Positions 5,817 to 12,453 of a stretch of 12,654 bases of DNA are shown one piece after another (the stretch's first letter is position 1; every line of letters starts with the position of its first letter). The notes under the pieces were generated by a model. That model saw only the letters and a program-made list of their open reading frames with translations, was not told the origin of the DNA and did no database searches. This DNA is from Candidatus Solincola jinzensis (GTDB lineage: Bacteria > Actinomycetota > Geothermincolia > Geothermincolales > RBG-13-55-18): NCBI GenBank assembly GCA_015711875.1, contig JACVJG010000028.1:1-12654 (forward strand). The letters run 5' to 3'. The translations under genes were made by a program, and so were the position numbers.

Positions 5817-8156
5817 ATGAAAGCGAAAGGGTCACGATTGCGGCGCCAAAAGGGATTTTTTGGCATTGCCGGCGGCAGGTCGGTAATCCATGGCCGCCAA
5901 GAAGGCTTTGCCATGATCTTCGTTATTTTCACCATCATGGTTCTCGGCATACTGGGAGCCCTGGTTCTCCTCTATACGACCTATGCTCTTCGCAGCGCCA
6001 CCGGCGTGACTCCTGCGTCGAGGGCGCACGCTGCCGCCGAGGCGGGGCTGGATGTCGTCCATGCCATGCTGGCGGCAGGGGATATCACCGGCACCACGAC
6101 TGGTATAACCGGTAGCGTGTGGAACGGCAACGGCACCTATACCGTGGATGTGGTCAAGAACCCCGACATGGGCGACGGAGATCCCTACGACTGGCTGGTT
6201 ACCTCCTCGGGCACCTATACCGCCAGTATCGAAGGCGTGACGCGAACCTTTTACCGCACCTTGGAGGAGGTCATTTCCTTCGCCGGCGGGCATTATTACA
6301 GCGCTCTTGACTACGTGCTCTTCTCCAAAGAGGGAAGCGTAAAATTCAACCTAGGAGGCAGTCTCCTGCAGGTGGGAGGAATCCTTATAGACGGCAGCGT
6401 ATACGCAGGAAAGGACGTCGAGCTCCAGAACCAGGCGCGTCTGGCAGCTGGTACTAATTTCGAGATAAGGGGGGACGTGGTAACAGAGCGTGGCGACATC
6501 ATCGTACGCGAGCTGAACGTAGCCCTTGCGGCCTCCACGGTCAGGCTGAACGGGAACCTATACAGCGGTATTCTGGCACGGCCAGGCGATACCGGTGGAG
6601 GGGTGTTGCTGGAGACAAGAGTGGGTATAGCCGGAGGGGGAAACATCGAGCTGACGGGAAGTATCGACTCCTCAGGCAGGTTGAGCGGCTACGATCAGGG
6701 CGTGAGGATGATCAACGAGGTATGGGTCGCTGGCGGGTGCACGACCCGCATCAACGGCACCATAAGGTCAAAAAAGGATGTGTACAGTGAGAACTCCGTG
6801 CGAATCGCCGCGGGATGGCCTTCCACAGAAGTAAACGGTACCATATATAGTGGTGAGGATGTAAACCTTCGCTCCGTGCTTAATATCGCAGGAGGCACGT
6901 TGAACAACAACGTTAACGGGAGCATTTACGCGGCGGGAAACATCGACCTGTACGCCTCTGGGACTTTTCTTGGGACTATGCAGAACCGCGTGGGCGGGGA
7001 CATCCAGGCCGGCGGCAACGTCAATATCACCCATGAGTTCGGCGTTGGCTGCGGCAACCCAAGCGGGTATGTCGTTGGAGGCAACATCTACGGCAACAGC
7101 GTGACCATAAGCGGTTCGCTCGGCGCAGCGGGAACGCTTTCCAACAGCATCGGCGGCAATATCTACGCGGATGGCCCATTCAGCCTTTCCAACCGTGTTA
7201 TCACCTTGGGGACGTCCAGAACTACAGTCGGTGGGAGTATCTACTCGGAGGGTAATCTCGCCATCAGCAACGAAGGCGGTTTCCTCTCTACGGCCACGAC
7301 GAGCATAAACGGCAGCCTGGCGGCGTTGAACCCGCCGTCCACAAACCCCGGCGTGTTTTCCGACGGGAGCATGACGCTTTCCTCAAACGAGGGCTTATTT
7401 GCGGATGCTTATGTTTCCATAAACAAAGACGCGAGGCGCTATGGTGGAAACCCAACCACGAGCGGCGATATCAGGGTTTCGGGGATAAAAACGGCACTTC
7501 CCTCGCCGTTCAGCGTGCCCGAGCCTAGCGATCCGAATGCCCCTAACGAGTACCGGGAGGTGCTGCTGCCGGAATGCGACTTCGACTATTACCGGGAAAT
7601 GGCCAAGGAGCAGGAGCTGCTAGATGGACAGGATCACTATTTCCCGACCCCGCCTGTTCCCAACCTGGACATCCCGGCAGGGGCTTTCAGCTCCAGCCTC
7701 TTCGTGGTGTTCGTCGAGGGGGACCTGAACGTGGGCACGGTTTCCGTCCCGGTGAATTGCAAGGCGGTTCTTGTGGCCACGGGAAACATCACCCTGCAGG
7801 AGGAGATGCGGCGAGAGGGCAGCGGGGACGCCGAGTTCCAGATCATAGCAGGCGGAAAGTTCCGCTATGACGCAGGGGGAAACCTCAGCATCGACGATAA
7901 CGACCAGTTCTTCATATACGCTGCTCATGAGAATTACAATCCCGTGAGCGACCCGGTAAGCGTCGTATACGAGATGGGCTGGTTTAAAAACCTCAAAGGT
8001 CAAATAACGGCGAGGGGGGATATAGTCCTCAACTCTAACGGATCGAGGTTCAGCTGGCTGCCGGGTTCCAATTACTCCGTGCATTATAAGAGCCCCTCGG
8101 TTCTGGGAGAGGCTTTCCGAATCCCCTTCAAGGTGAAGATGTGGAAGGAGAAGTAA
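5817..8156 (+). CDS. giant PilX-like prepilin carrying a beta-solenoid
   Basis: 779-residue prepilin. A 30-residue basic leader ends in GRQEG, then Phe31-Ala-Met-Ile-Phe35 starts a hydrophobic helix to about residue 55. Mature position 5 is Phe rather than Glu, as in many PilX and GspK proteins. HAAAEAGLDVV (about 79-89) matches the AAEAG motif of PilX N-termini. From about 190 to 505 the sequence is a repeat array with (V/I/L)(N/G)G(S/T/N)(I/L)Y motifs starting at residues 191, 244, 279, 312, 339, 366, 392, 420, 445, 471 and 497, so the later copies are 25-28 residues apart. This indicates a right- or left-handed beta-helix similar in style to bactofilin-type repeats. A Pro-rich linker (about 560-620) leads to a second beta-rich part with GNITLQEE and GGKFRYDAGGNL. 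The ATG at 5817 follows GGGAG nine bases upstream. It is the last gene of the operon. A pilus-tip role is inferred. Confidence 0.85.
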   Translation: MKAKGSRLRRQKGFFGIAGGRSVIHGRQEGFAMIFVIFTIMVLGILGALVLLYTTYALRSATGVTPASRAHAAAEAGLDVVHAMLAAGDITGTTTGITGSVWNGNGTYTVDVVKNPDMGDGDPYDWLVTSSGTYTASIEGVTRTFYRTLEEVISFAGGHYYSALDYVLFSKEGSVKFNLGGSLLQVGGILIDGSVYAGKDVELQNQARLAAGTNFEIRGDVVTERGDIIVRELNVALAASTVRLNGNLYSGILARPGDTGGGVLLETRVGIAGGGNIELTGSIDSSGRLSGYDQGVRMINEVWVAGGCTTRINGTIRSKKDVYSENSVRIAAGWPSTEVNGTIYSGEDVNLRSVLNIAGGTLNNNVNGSIYAAGNIDLYASGTFLGTMQNRVGGDIQAGGNVNITHEFGVGCGNPSGYVVGGNIYGNSVTISGSLGAAGTLSNSIGGNIYADGPFSLSNRVITLGTSRTTVGGSIYSEGNLAISNEGGFLSTATTSINGSLAALNPPSTNPGVFSDGSMTLSSNEGLFADAYVSINKDARRYGGNPTTSGDIRVSGIKTALPSPFSVPEPSDPNAPNEYREVLLPECDFDYYREMAKEQELLDGQDHYFPTPPVPNLDIPAGAFSSSLFVVFVEGDLNVGTVSVPVNCKAVLVATGNITLQEEMRREGSGDAEFQIIAGGKFRYDAGGNLSIDDNDQFFIYAAHENYNPVSDPVSVVYEMGWFKNLKGQITARGDIVLNSNGSRFSWLPGSNYSVHYKSPSVLGEAFRIPFKVKMWKEK

Positions 8157-8186
8157 GCGCCGCGCGAACACATATCATACCGATAT

Positions 8187-8216
8187 ACGGGAGCCGTACC
8201 TACGGCTCCCGTTCTT
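8187..8216 (+). terminator. intrinsic terminator after the pilin operon
   Basis: ACGGGAGCCGTA (8187-8198) pairs perfectly with TACGGCTCCCGT (8201-8212) across CC; the real loop is probably TACCTA. A short T-rich tail (TCTT) follows. The stem is strong and sits 30 bases after the PilX-like stop, so it should close the operon; the weak T-tract is the only reservation. Confidence 0.75.
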
Positions 8217-8241
8217 GCTGAAGGACCGCGCGATGACCCGG

Positions 8242-8270
8242 GTGAAACGGGCATGTGCAACGGGTATACT
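8242..8270 (+). promoter_or_regulatory. sigma70-type promoter for the membrane-protein gene
   Basis: GTGAAA (8242-8247, four of six matches to TTGACA), a 17-base spacer, then TATACT (8265-8270, five of six matches to TATAAT). It lies just after the pilin-operon terminator and about 40 bases before the ATG at 8311, as expected for a separate transcription unit. Confidence 0.55.
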
Positions 8271-8310
8271 AGATAAAATTTGATACGGGTGCAAGTATGG
8301 AGAGGTAAAA

Positions 8311-8949
8311 ATGGCGGAGAGGAAGGTTCACGATTCCGAAACGGGGTACGACATAGAGCGGCTGAGGGTGGACAAGCCCCGCAGGGGTTACCCATGGTAC
8401 CTGATGCTGGTGGGTTTAGTGCTCATGTCATATTTCAGCATCAATATGATTATGAATTGCGTGTTCGCAGTGGACCTCTCGAGCGACGGGATGAGGGTGG
8501 TGCAGAGAGAGGCGATATACGACGATTCCGGAAACCTCGTAAGAGAACCTGAGGTGATCGTCCTGCAAGGGGTCTCGGGCTGGGTTGAGGGTTTCGCTCC
8601 CTGGCTCGCGGTGAACGGCTACATCATATCCCTGGGAGCATTGCTATTCGGTCTGGGATATGTCATGACGGAGAGAAAAAAGGATAAGCTTGAGGTCTCG
8701 CTCTTCAAGATGAGGATTCTGGGCTGTTACCTCTGCCTGCTGGCTCTGCTCATGCTGGCGCTGGGCCTGGACAGGGTGTTTTTCATTCCCCACGGGCCCA
8801 AAGAAGGCGTCCTTGATTGGATGGACTGGTACATACTGGAGTTCATGGCGCACTCTGTGTGGGTGGTGGTGCTTGCGGCGATGGGGACCTTTTTCCTCAA
8901 GATCAGGATGGTCGATGGCGGAAACGGTGCAATGCCGGCCGAAGCGTGA
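8311..8949 (+). CDS. unrecognised four-helix membrane protein
   Basis: 212-residue protein that I do not recognise. The N-terminus (1-27) is charged and hydrophilic. Hydrophobic segments fall at about 28-53, 97-119, 134-157 and 174-197, so four transmembrane helices are expected. A loop of about 43 residues lies between the first two (DLSSDGMRVVQREAIYDDSG) and the tail is short. With positive residues before the first helix (DKPRRG) and after the second (TERKKDK), both ends probably face the cytoplasm and the 54-95 loop lies outside. No catalytic or transport signature is visible. The start at 8311 has a clear GGAGAGG site five bases upstream. It has its own promoter-like sequence and is isolated from the pilin operon by a terminator, so a pilus function is not implied, though neighbourhood makes an accessory role possible. 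Confidence 0.78.
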   Translation: MAERKVHDSETGYDIERLRVDKPRRGYPWYLMLVGLVLMSYFSINMIMNCVFAVDLSSDGMRVVQREAIYDDSGNLVREPEVIVLQGVSGWVEGFAPWLAVNGYIISLGALLFGLGYVMTERKKDKLEVSLFKMRILGCYLCLLALLMLALGLDRVFFIPHGPKEGVLDWMDWYILEFMAHSVWVVVLAAMGTFFLKIRMVDGGNGAMPAEA

Positions 8950-8955
8950 CGCAAA

Positions 8956-8984
8956 GCCGCGCATCCATTTCCGTACAGCGCGGC
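8956..8984 (+). terminator. GC-rich hairpin after the membrane-protein gene, no T-run
   Basis: GCCGCGC (8956-8962) pairs perfectly with GCGCGGC (8978-8984) over a 15-base loop, starting seven bases after the stop codon. No run of T follows, so it may be a weak terminator, a 3'-end stabiliser, or chance. Called with low confidence. Confidence 0.35.
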
Positions 8985-9019
8985 GAGGCGGCTGATGCTA
9001 TTCTCAAGCGAGATCTCAA

Positions 9020-9205
9020 ATGGCCAAAGCAAGGTCAGTAAGCGGGAGCATAGAGCAGACGGAGCAACACCGGGCGGAAAAGCTGAGATCCATGCGGGAC
9101 GTAACGACCGAATCCGCAATGGCATATCCAGTTCTCAAGCATGCCGAACACAACGCTTGTAAAGAGCAGCGTATCCCCTGGTGGTCTCGGAGGCATGCGG
9201 GATGA
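9020..9205 (+). CDS. possible small ORF overlapping the peptidase start
   Basis: A 61-codon open frame encoding a hydrophilic, charged peptide (begins MAKARSVSGSIEQTEQHRAE). Its TGA overlaps the ATG of the peptidase gene as ATGA, a layout typical of translational coupling, and about 60 percent of its codons end in G or C. Against it, no good Shine-Dalgarno precedes the ATG at 9020, no domain or family is recognisable, and the peptidase has its own ribosome site. It could equally be leader sequence of the peptidase transcript. Confidence 0.22.
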   Translation: MAKARSVSGSIEQTEQHRAEKLRSMRDVTTESAMAYPVLKHAEHNACKEQRIPWWSRRHAG

Positions 9206-10440
9206 GTAAAGCGCACATTCACGAAGAATTCGCAGGGCGCAGAAAAAAGGCATTGTCTATGGCCGGGAAAGCGGGGTTGCACGGCCTGCTGGTGACCCAT
9301 ATGCCAGATATACGGTATCTTTGCGGGTTCAGCGGATCAAGCGGAATGCTGGTGACTTTAGGAAATAGAGCCCATTTCATAACCGATTTCCGCTACCGGG
9401 AACAATCGAGGATGGAAGTGGTGGGCGCAAGGGTGGTAATCCAGGACAGCGGCTTAGCGGACGCGCTCCGCCTGTTGTTGGAAGAGGAGAGAGGTCAATG
9501 CCCCGTAGTTCATGAGGCGGATAAAAGGCGGGCGAAGCAAGTCGGAAAGGAAAAGCCGACCATTGGCAAAGGAGGGGAAGAAAGTTTCACTCGGTTTCCA
9601 GGCGTAAAGCTGACGGCAAAAGATAGCACATCGCTACTCCTGGGCTTTGACCCAGAACATGCCATGTACTCCGAAGTGACCTCCTTGAGAAGAGCCCTGC
9701 GCGGAATGGCTCGCCTGGTTCCTCTGAAAAGGTCTTTGGCGGCGCTGAGGGCCTGTAAAAGCAGGCGGGAGTTGAGCGTCATCCGCAAGGGCATAGCCTT
9801 GGCAGAGCAGGCTTTTCGCGAGTCATTGAGAGCCATTGGCGCATCGACTAGCGAGATGGCCTTGGCGGCGGAACTGGACACAACATGCAGGCGCATGGGA
9901 GCGGAATCGCTTTCCTTCGAGACCATCGTTGCTTCGGGAAAGCGGGGCGCGCTGGTGCATGCTAAACCCTCGAGGGCCAGGATTTCAGGGGTTGCGGTGA
10001 TCGACTGGGGAGTGGTACACGAAGGGTACTGTACCGACTGCACCCGCACCATCGCCTTCGGGAGGGTGCCGCGAGAGATACGCAAAGCCCATGCTCTGGT
10101 GTTATCCGCACAGGAAAAGGCGTTTGAGGCTACTCGCCCGGGAGTACGGGCGAGGGAGGTTGATAGAGCCGCTCGGGAATTGATCGAGAAAGCTGGCTAC
10201 GGAGAGTTTTTCGGGCATGGCCTCGGTCATGGAGTGGGTCTGGAAGTGCATGAGAGGCCGCATGTCGGCAAAACAAGCGATGACCTTCTTGAGGAAGGCA
10301 TGGTCTTTACCGTGGAGCCGGGCATCTACCTTCCGGGTGTAGGGGGGGTACGGGTAGAGGACATGGTCCTGGTCACGCGGGATGGTATAGAGCTGTTGAC
10401 GACACTTCCCCGCACCCTGGACCCCGCAGAATACGTCTGA
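9202..10440 (+). CDS. pepQ: M24B Xaa-Pro aminopeptidase/dipeptidase
   Basis: Cytoplasmic metallopeptidase of the creatinase fold that cleaves X-Pro bonds. The 412-residue protein has an N-terminal creatinase-like domain (LVTHMPDIRYLCGFSGSSG at about 31-49) and a C-terminal pita-bread domain. All five metal ligands are visible: Asp268 (VIDWG), Asp279 (CTDCTRT, the family spacing of 11), His343 (GLGHGVG), Glu372 (TVEPGIY) and Glu386 (RVEDMV). Usual homologues are about 350-370 aa; the excess is a charged, Lys-rich stretch at about 100-145 (ADKRRAKQVGKEKP) between the N-terminal strands. The ATG at 9202 is chosen because GGAGG (9189-9193) lies eight bases upstream; the GTG at 9181 precedes that site. 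Its place before efp matches Bacillus yqhT-efp and actinobacterial pepQ-efp. Whether it acts on dipeptides or longer peptides cannot be told. Confidence 0.93.
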   Translation: MSKAHIHEEFAGRRKKALSMAGKAGLHGLLVTHMPDIRYLCGFSGSSGMLVTLGNRAHFITDFRYREQSRMEVVGARVVIQDSGLADALRLLLEEERGQCPVVHEADKRRAKQVGKEKPTIGKGGEESFTRFPGVKLTAKDSTSLLLGFDPEHAMYSEVTSLRRALRGMARLVPLKRSLAALRACKSRRELSVIRKGIALAEQAFRESLRAIGASTSEMALAAELDTTCRRMGAESLSFETIVASGKRGALVHAKPSRARISGVAVIDWGVVHEGYCTDCTRTIAFGRVPREIRKAHALVLSAQEKAFEATRPGVRAREVDRAARELIEKAGYGEFFGHGLGHGVGLEVHERPHVGKTSDDLLEEGMVFTVEPGIYLPGVGGVRVEDMVLVTRDGIELLTTLPRTLDPAEYV

Positions 10441-10452
10441 GTGGCGCTGTAG

Positions 10453-10490
10453 TCGCTGATGCGCCTGAACCTAGCGCGACGCTTTTCTTT
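10453..10490 (+). terminator. possible weak terminator after the peptidase gene
   Basis: GTCGC (10453-10457) can pair with GCGAC (10476-10480), or GCGC (10461-10464) with GCGC (10474-10477), upstream of GCTTTTCTTT. The T-rich tail is reasonable, but the stem is short and has alternative pairings, so this is tentative. Confidence 0.35.
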
Positions 10491-10648
10491 ACCGCGGGAA
10501 AGCCTCTTGCCTTTCAGGCATCTCATCCATGAACGGTGGCCGATAGCGTTATTCTCCCACCTGTATCACTGCCGTTTCATCCTCGAAACCGTCGGCTCAC
10601 GAGAAGAAGGTTGTATGTGGACATACGGGAAAACCTCGCCTTTCCCTG

Positions 10649-10657
10649 TGCTAGAAT
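10649..10657 (+). promoter_or_regulatory. extended -10 promoter element upstream of efp
   Basis: TGCTAGAAT combines a TG extension with TAGAAT (five of six matches to TATAAT). It lies about 46 bases before the efp ATG. The -35 region 17 bases upstream (GAAAAC) is poor, as is common for extended -10 promoters. It suggests that efp can be transcribed separately from the peptidase. Confidence 0.5.
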
Positions 10658-10703
10658 AAGAGCGCAAAGCATAAGGCAGGCATAGAAGCGAGAGGTAGAA
10701 GGC

Positions 10704-11264
10704 ATGATAACCACGGCGGATTTTCGCAACGGCATCACCATCGAGCTCGACGGCAACCTCTTCAACCTCGTATATTTCCAGCACGTAAAACCGGGCAAAG
10801 GAGGGGCTTTCGTGCGCACCCGCCTGAAAAACCTCAAAACGGGGGCGGTGATCGAGAAGACCTTCCGCGCTGGCGAGAAAGTAGAGCTCGCCATCCTCGA
10901 CAAGCGGCGCATGCAGTACCTTTACCGCGAGGGGGATAATTTCATCTTCATGGACCAGGAGACCTTCGAGCAGATGCCCATCGCAGAGGCGGAGGTGGGC
11001 GATGCGGCGAAATTCCTGGTCGAGGGGGTCACGGTGGAGGTGCCTCTATACGAGGGCAGGATCGTCGGCGTGGAGCCCCCTGTTTTCGTCGAGATGGAGG
11101 TTGTCGACACCGCCCCGGGCGTAAAGGGCGATACGGCCAGCGGCGGCAGCAAACCCGCCACCCTTGAGACCGGCCTGGTGGTGAACGTGCCCTTTTTCAT
11201 CGAAGCTGGCAACCGCGTGAAGGTAGACACGCGTAGCGGCGAGTACGTGGAAAGGGTTGACTGA
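10704..11264 (+). CDS. efp: translation elongation factor P
   Basis: EF-P binds between the P and E sites of the ribosome and promotes peptide-bond formation at consecutive prolines. Length is 186 aa, standard for the family, with three beta-barrel domains (about 1-63, 66-127 and 129-186). The tip loop is [17 protein letters not shown], with Lys32 at the position that is lysylated in E. coli (Lys34) and 5-aminopentanolylated in Bacillus (Lys32). The loop here is closest to the Bacillus form (PGKGAA) and is not the PGKGP described for many Actinobacteria. The C-terminal signature [19 protein letters not shown] and VPFFIEAG are intact. ATG 10704 has gaggtagaagg upstream. No EpmA, EpmB or other modification gene lies in this window, so modification is unknown. 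The polyproline stretch in the FimT-like pilin is a possible local client. Confidence 0.98.
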   Translation: MITTADFRNGITIELDGNLFNLVYFQHVKPGKGGAFVRTRLKNLKTGAVIEKTFRAGEKVELAILDKRRMQYLYREGDNFIFMDQETFEQMPIAEAEVGDAAKFLVEGVTVEVPLYEGRIVGVEPPVFVEMEVVDTAPGVKGDTASGGSKPATLETGLVVNVPFFIEAGNRVKVDTRSGEYVERVD

Positions 11265-11297
11265 CGTCCGCCGATACGCGTATCCGCCGAGAGGACG
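11265..11297. repeat. nested inverted repeat just after efp
   Basis: A perfect 12-base palindrome, GATACGCGTATC (11273-11284), lies inside a wider pair, CGTCC (11265-11269) with GGACG (11293-11297). It starts directly after the efp stop codon. No T-run follows. It could be a binding site or an RNA 3'-end structure. Confidence 0.35.
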
Positions 11298-11491
11298 CGA
11301 TATGGCGAGGTGGATTCGTTGCGGAAGAGTCAGCCGGTCTGTTACCCGGTTTATGGTGGATCCCAAGCCGCGCTTGCGGTTGATGTGGAGAAAATAAGGA
11401 AAGGTTCGATAGATGACGCCAGATGATCTATTGAAGCTTTGCAACGCCGTTTGTTTTCATAGCGGAGAAAAAATAAAAAGGCGGGATAAGC

Positions 11492-11824
11492 ATGTTCGAT
11501 GCGGGTGATTTCAAGCTGCGCCAGGGCGTGCTCGAGCTCATCGCCGGGATCGCCGTCAATGCCGTGGATGGCGCGTGGGGAGTGGCCGTGCGTCCCGACC
11601 ACCCCGAGGAAAAAAGGAAGCGCAAAAACCTCGCCAGGGGAATTAAGGCGGAAGTAGATGGAAAAAGCGTGAGTTTCGACATCGAGACACACATGGAATA
11701 CGGCAGGGACTTCAACCGTGTGGCGCGGGAACTGCAGCGCGAGGTGGCGCGCGCGGTCTCGGAGATGACCGGCTGGGAGGTAAAGGAGGTCAACGTGACC
11801 GTGGTGGGGGTGAACGCCCTCTAG
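11492..11824 (+). CDS. Asp23/Gls24 family protein
   Basis: 110-residue protein of the Asp23/Gls24 (DUF322) family. The family pattern is visible throughout: GVLELIAGIAVNAVDGAWGV (12-31), a basic linker (KRKRKNLARG), IKAEVDGKSVSFDIETHMEYG (51-71) and the helix-strand end VARELQREVARAVSEMTG plus WEVKEVNVTVVGV. No signal peptide or membrane helix is present. Family members associate with the membrane or cell envelope and alkaline stress in some Firmicutes; the molecular role is poorly known. The position directly before nusB matches Bacillus yqhY, whose loss perturbs fatty-acid synthesis, but the acetyl-CoA carboxylase genes found beside yqhY are not present here. ATG 11492 has a moderate aaggcggg site. 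Its TAG stop abuts the GTG of nusB, so the two are probably translationally coupled. Confidence 0.9.
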   Translation: MFDAGDFKLRQGVLELIAGIAVNAVDGAWGVAVRPDHPEEKRKRKNLARGIKAEVDGKSVSFDIETHMEYGRDFNRVARELQREVARAVSEMTGWEVKEVNVTVVGVNAL

Positions 11825-12394
11825 GTGAAAGATCCCAAACCCCTCGGGAGACGGACTCTGGCGCGCATGGTCGCCTGCTGCGTCCTCTTTGAGATGGATA
11901 TCACCGGTGACGAGCCGGAATCCGCTTTGGAGAACGTGTCGCGCATGCTGCGCGAGGGGGTCTACGAGGAACCGGCCCCTCCCAGCGAGATAACCGAGAT
12001 GGCGAGGGAGCAGGTGCGCTTCTCCCTGGGAGGAGAGGCCTGCGTGGAGGAATTGGCCTCTTTCGGTGCGGAGAGTTTCTCCTATCCGGAGGAGCTTCCG
12101 GAGTTCTCGCGCGAGTTGTTCTATCTCTATCTCGACAACAGGGAGAGGATAGACGCGCTAATCAGGGATTACGCCGACCGCTGGTCCCTGGAGCGTATGC
12201 CCGCCGTCGATCGAAACCTGCTACGGTTGGGTATAACGGAGCTCCTATACCGTCCCGACATCCCCTCCAACGTAACCATAAACGAGTACCTGGAGCTGGC
12301 CAAATCCTTCTCCACCGAGGACTCCGGGAAGTTCGTGAACGGCGTGCTGGGAAGCATCGCGCGCGACCACGCCCAGGGTTCCAGGCCGGCATAG
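11825..12394 (+). CDS. nusB: transcription antitermination factor NusB, extended form
   Basis: NusB binds boxA RNA together with ribosomal protein S10 and supports antitermination of rRNA operons. The family core is clear: GRRTLARMVACCVLFEMD (8-24) as helix 1, and in the C-terminal half VDRNLLRLGITELLYRPDIP (128-147), VTINEYLELAKSFS (150-163) and SGKFVNGVLGSIAR (157-170 region). At 189 aa it is longer than the usual 130-150 because of an acidic segment at about 28-90 between helix 1 and FSRELFYLYLDN. The GTG at 11825, immediately after the Asp23 TAG, is chosen because the ATG at 11867 would delete most of helix 1, including its Arg residues. The tail (DHAQGSRPA) is short. The standard INEAVELAK reads INEYLELAK here. 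Confidence 0.95.
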   Translation: MKDPKPLGRRTLARMVACCVLFEMDITGDEPESALENVSRMLREGVYEEPAPPSEITEMAREQVRFSLGGEACVEELASFGAESFSYPEELPEFSRELFYLYLDNRERIDALIRDYADRWSLERMPAVDRNLLRLGITELLYRPDIPSNVTINEYLELAKSFSTEDSGKFVNGVLGSIARDHAQGSRPA

Positions 12395-12453
12395 CCTGCC
12401 CGCCCGATGAAGGCCACCGTTTCACCTTGAAATGAAGGCCATAAAGCCGGGAA

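Noticed and set aside
6355..7490. Tandem DNA repeat or CRISPR-like array in the PilX-like gene
   Set aside because: The periodicity is in the protein (beta-solenoid coils); the DNA copies are diverged, in frame and have no spacer structure.
7620..8171. 183-codon open frame on the minus strand under the PilX-like gene
   Set aside because: It lies opposite a well-supported coding region, has no recognisable motif and looks like a codon-bias shadow.
9181..9201. GTG at 9181 as the start of the peptidase gene
   Set aside because: GGAGG at 9189-9193 lies after it and serves the ATG at 9202; the extra seven residues match nothing.
9510..10085. 191-codon open frame on the minus strand under the peptidase gene
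   Set aside because: The opposite strand encodes the conserved M24 core with all metal ligands; the antisense frame shows no family features.
10459..10659. 66-codon open frame between the peptidase and efp
   Set aside because: It contains the likely efp promoter and a terminator-like T-tract, has no ribosome site and resembles nothing known.
11413..11508. 31-residue open frame before the Asp23/Gls24 gene
   Set aside because: Short, no clear ribosome site, overlaps the real ATG at 11492 in another frame.
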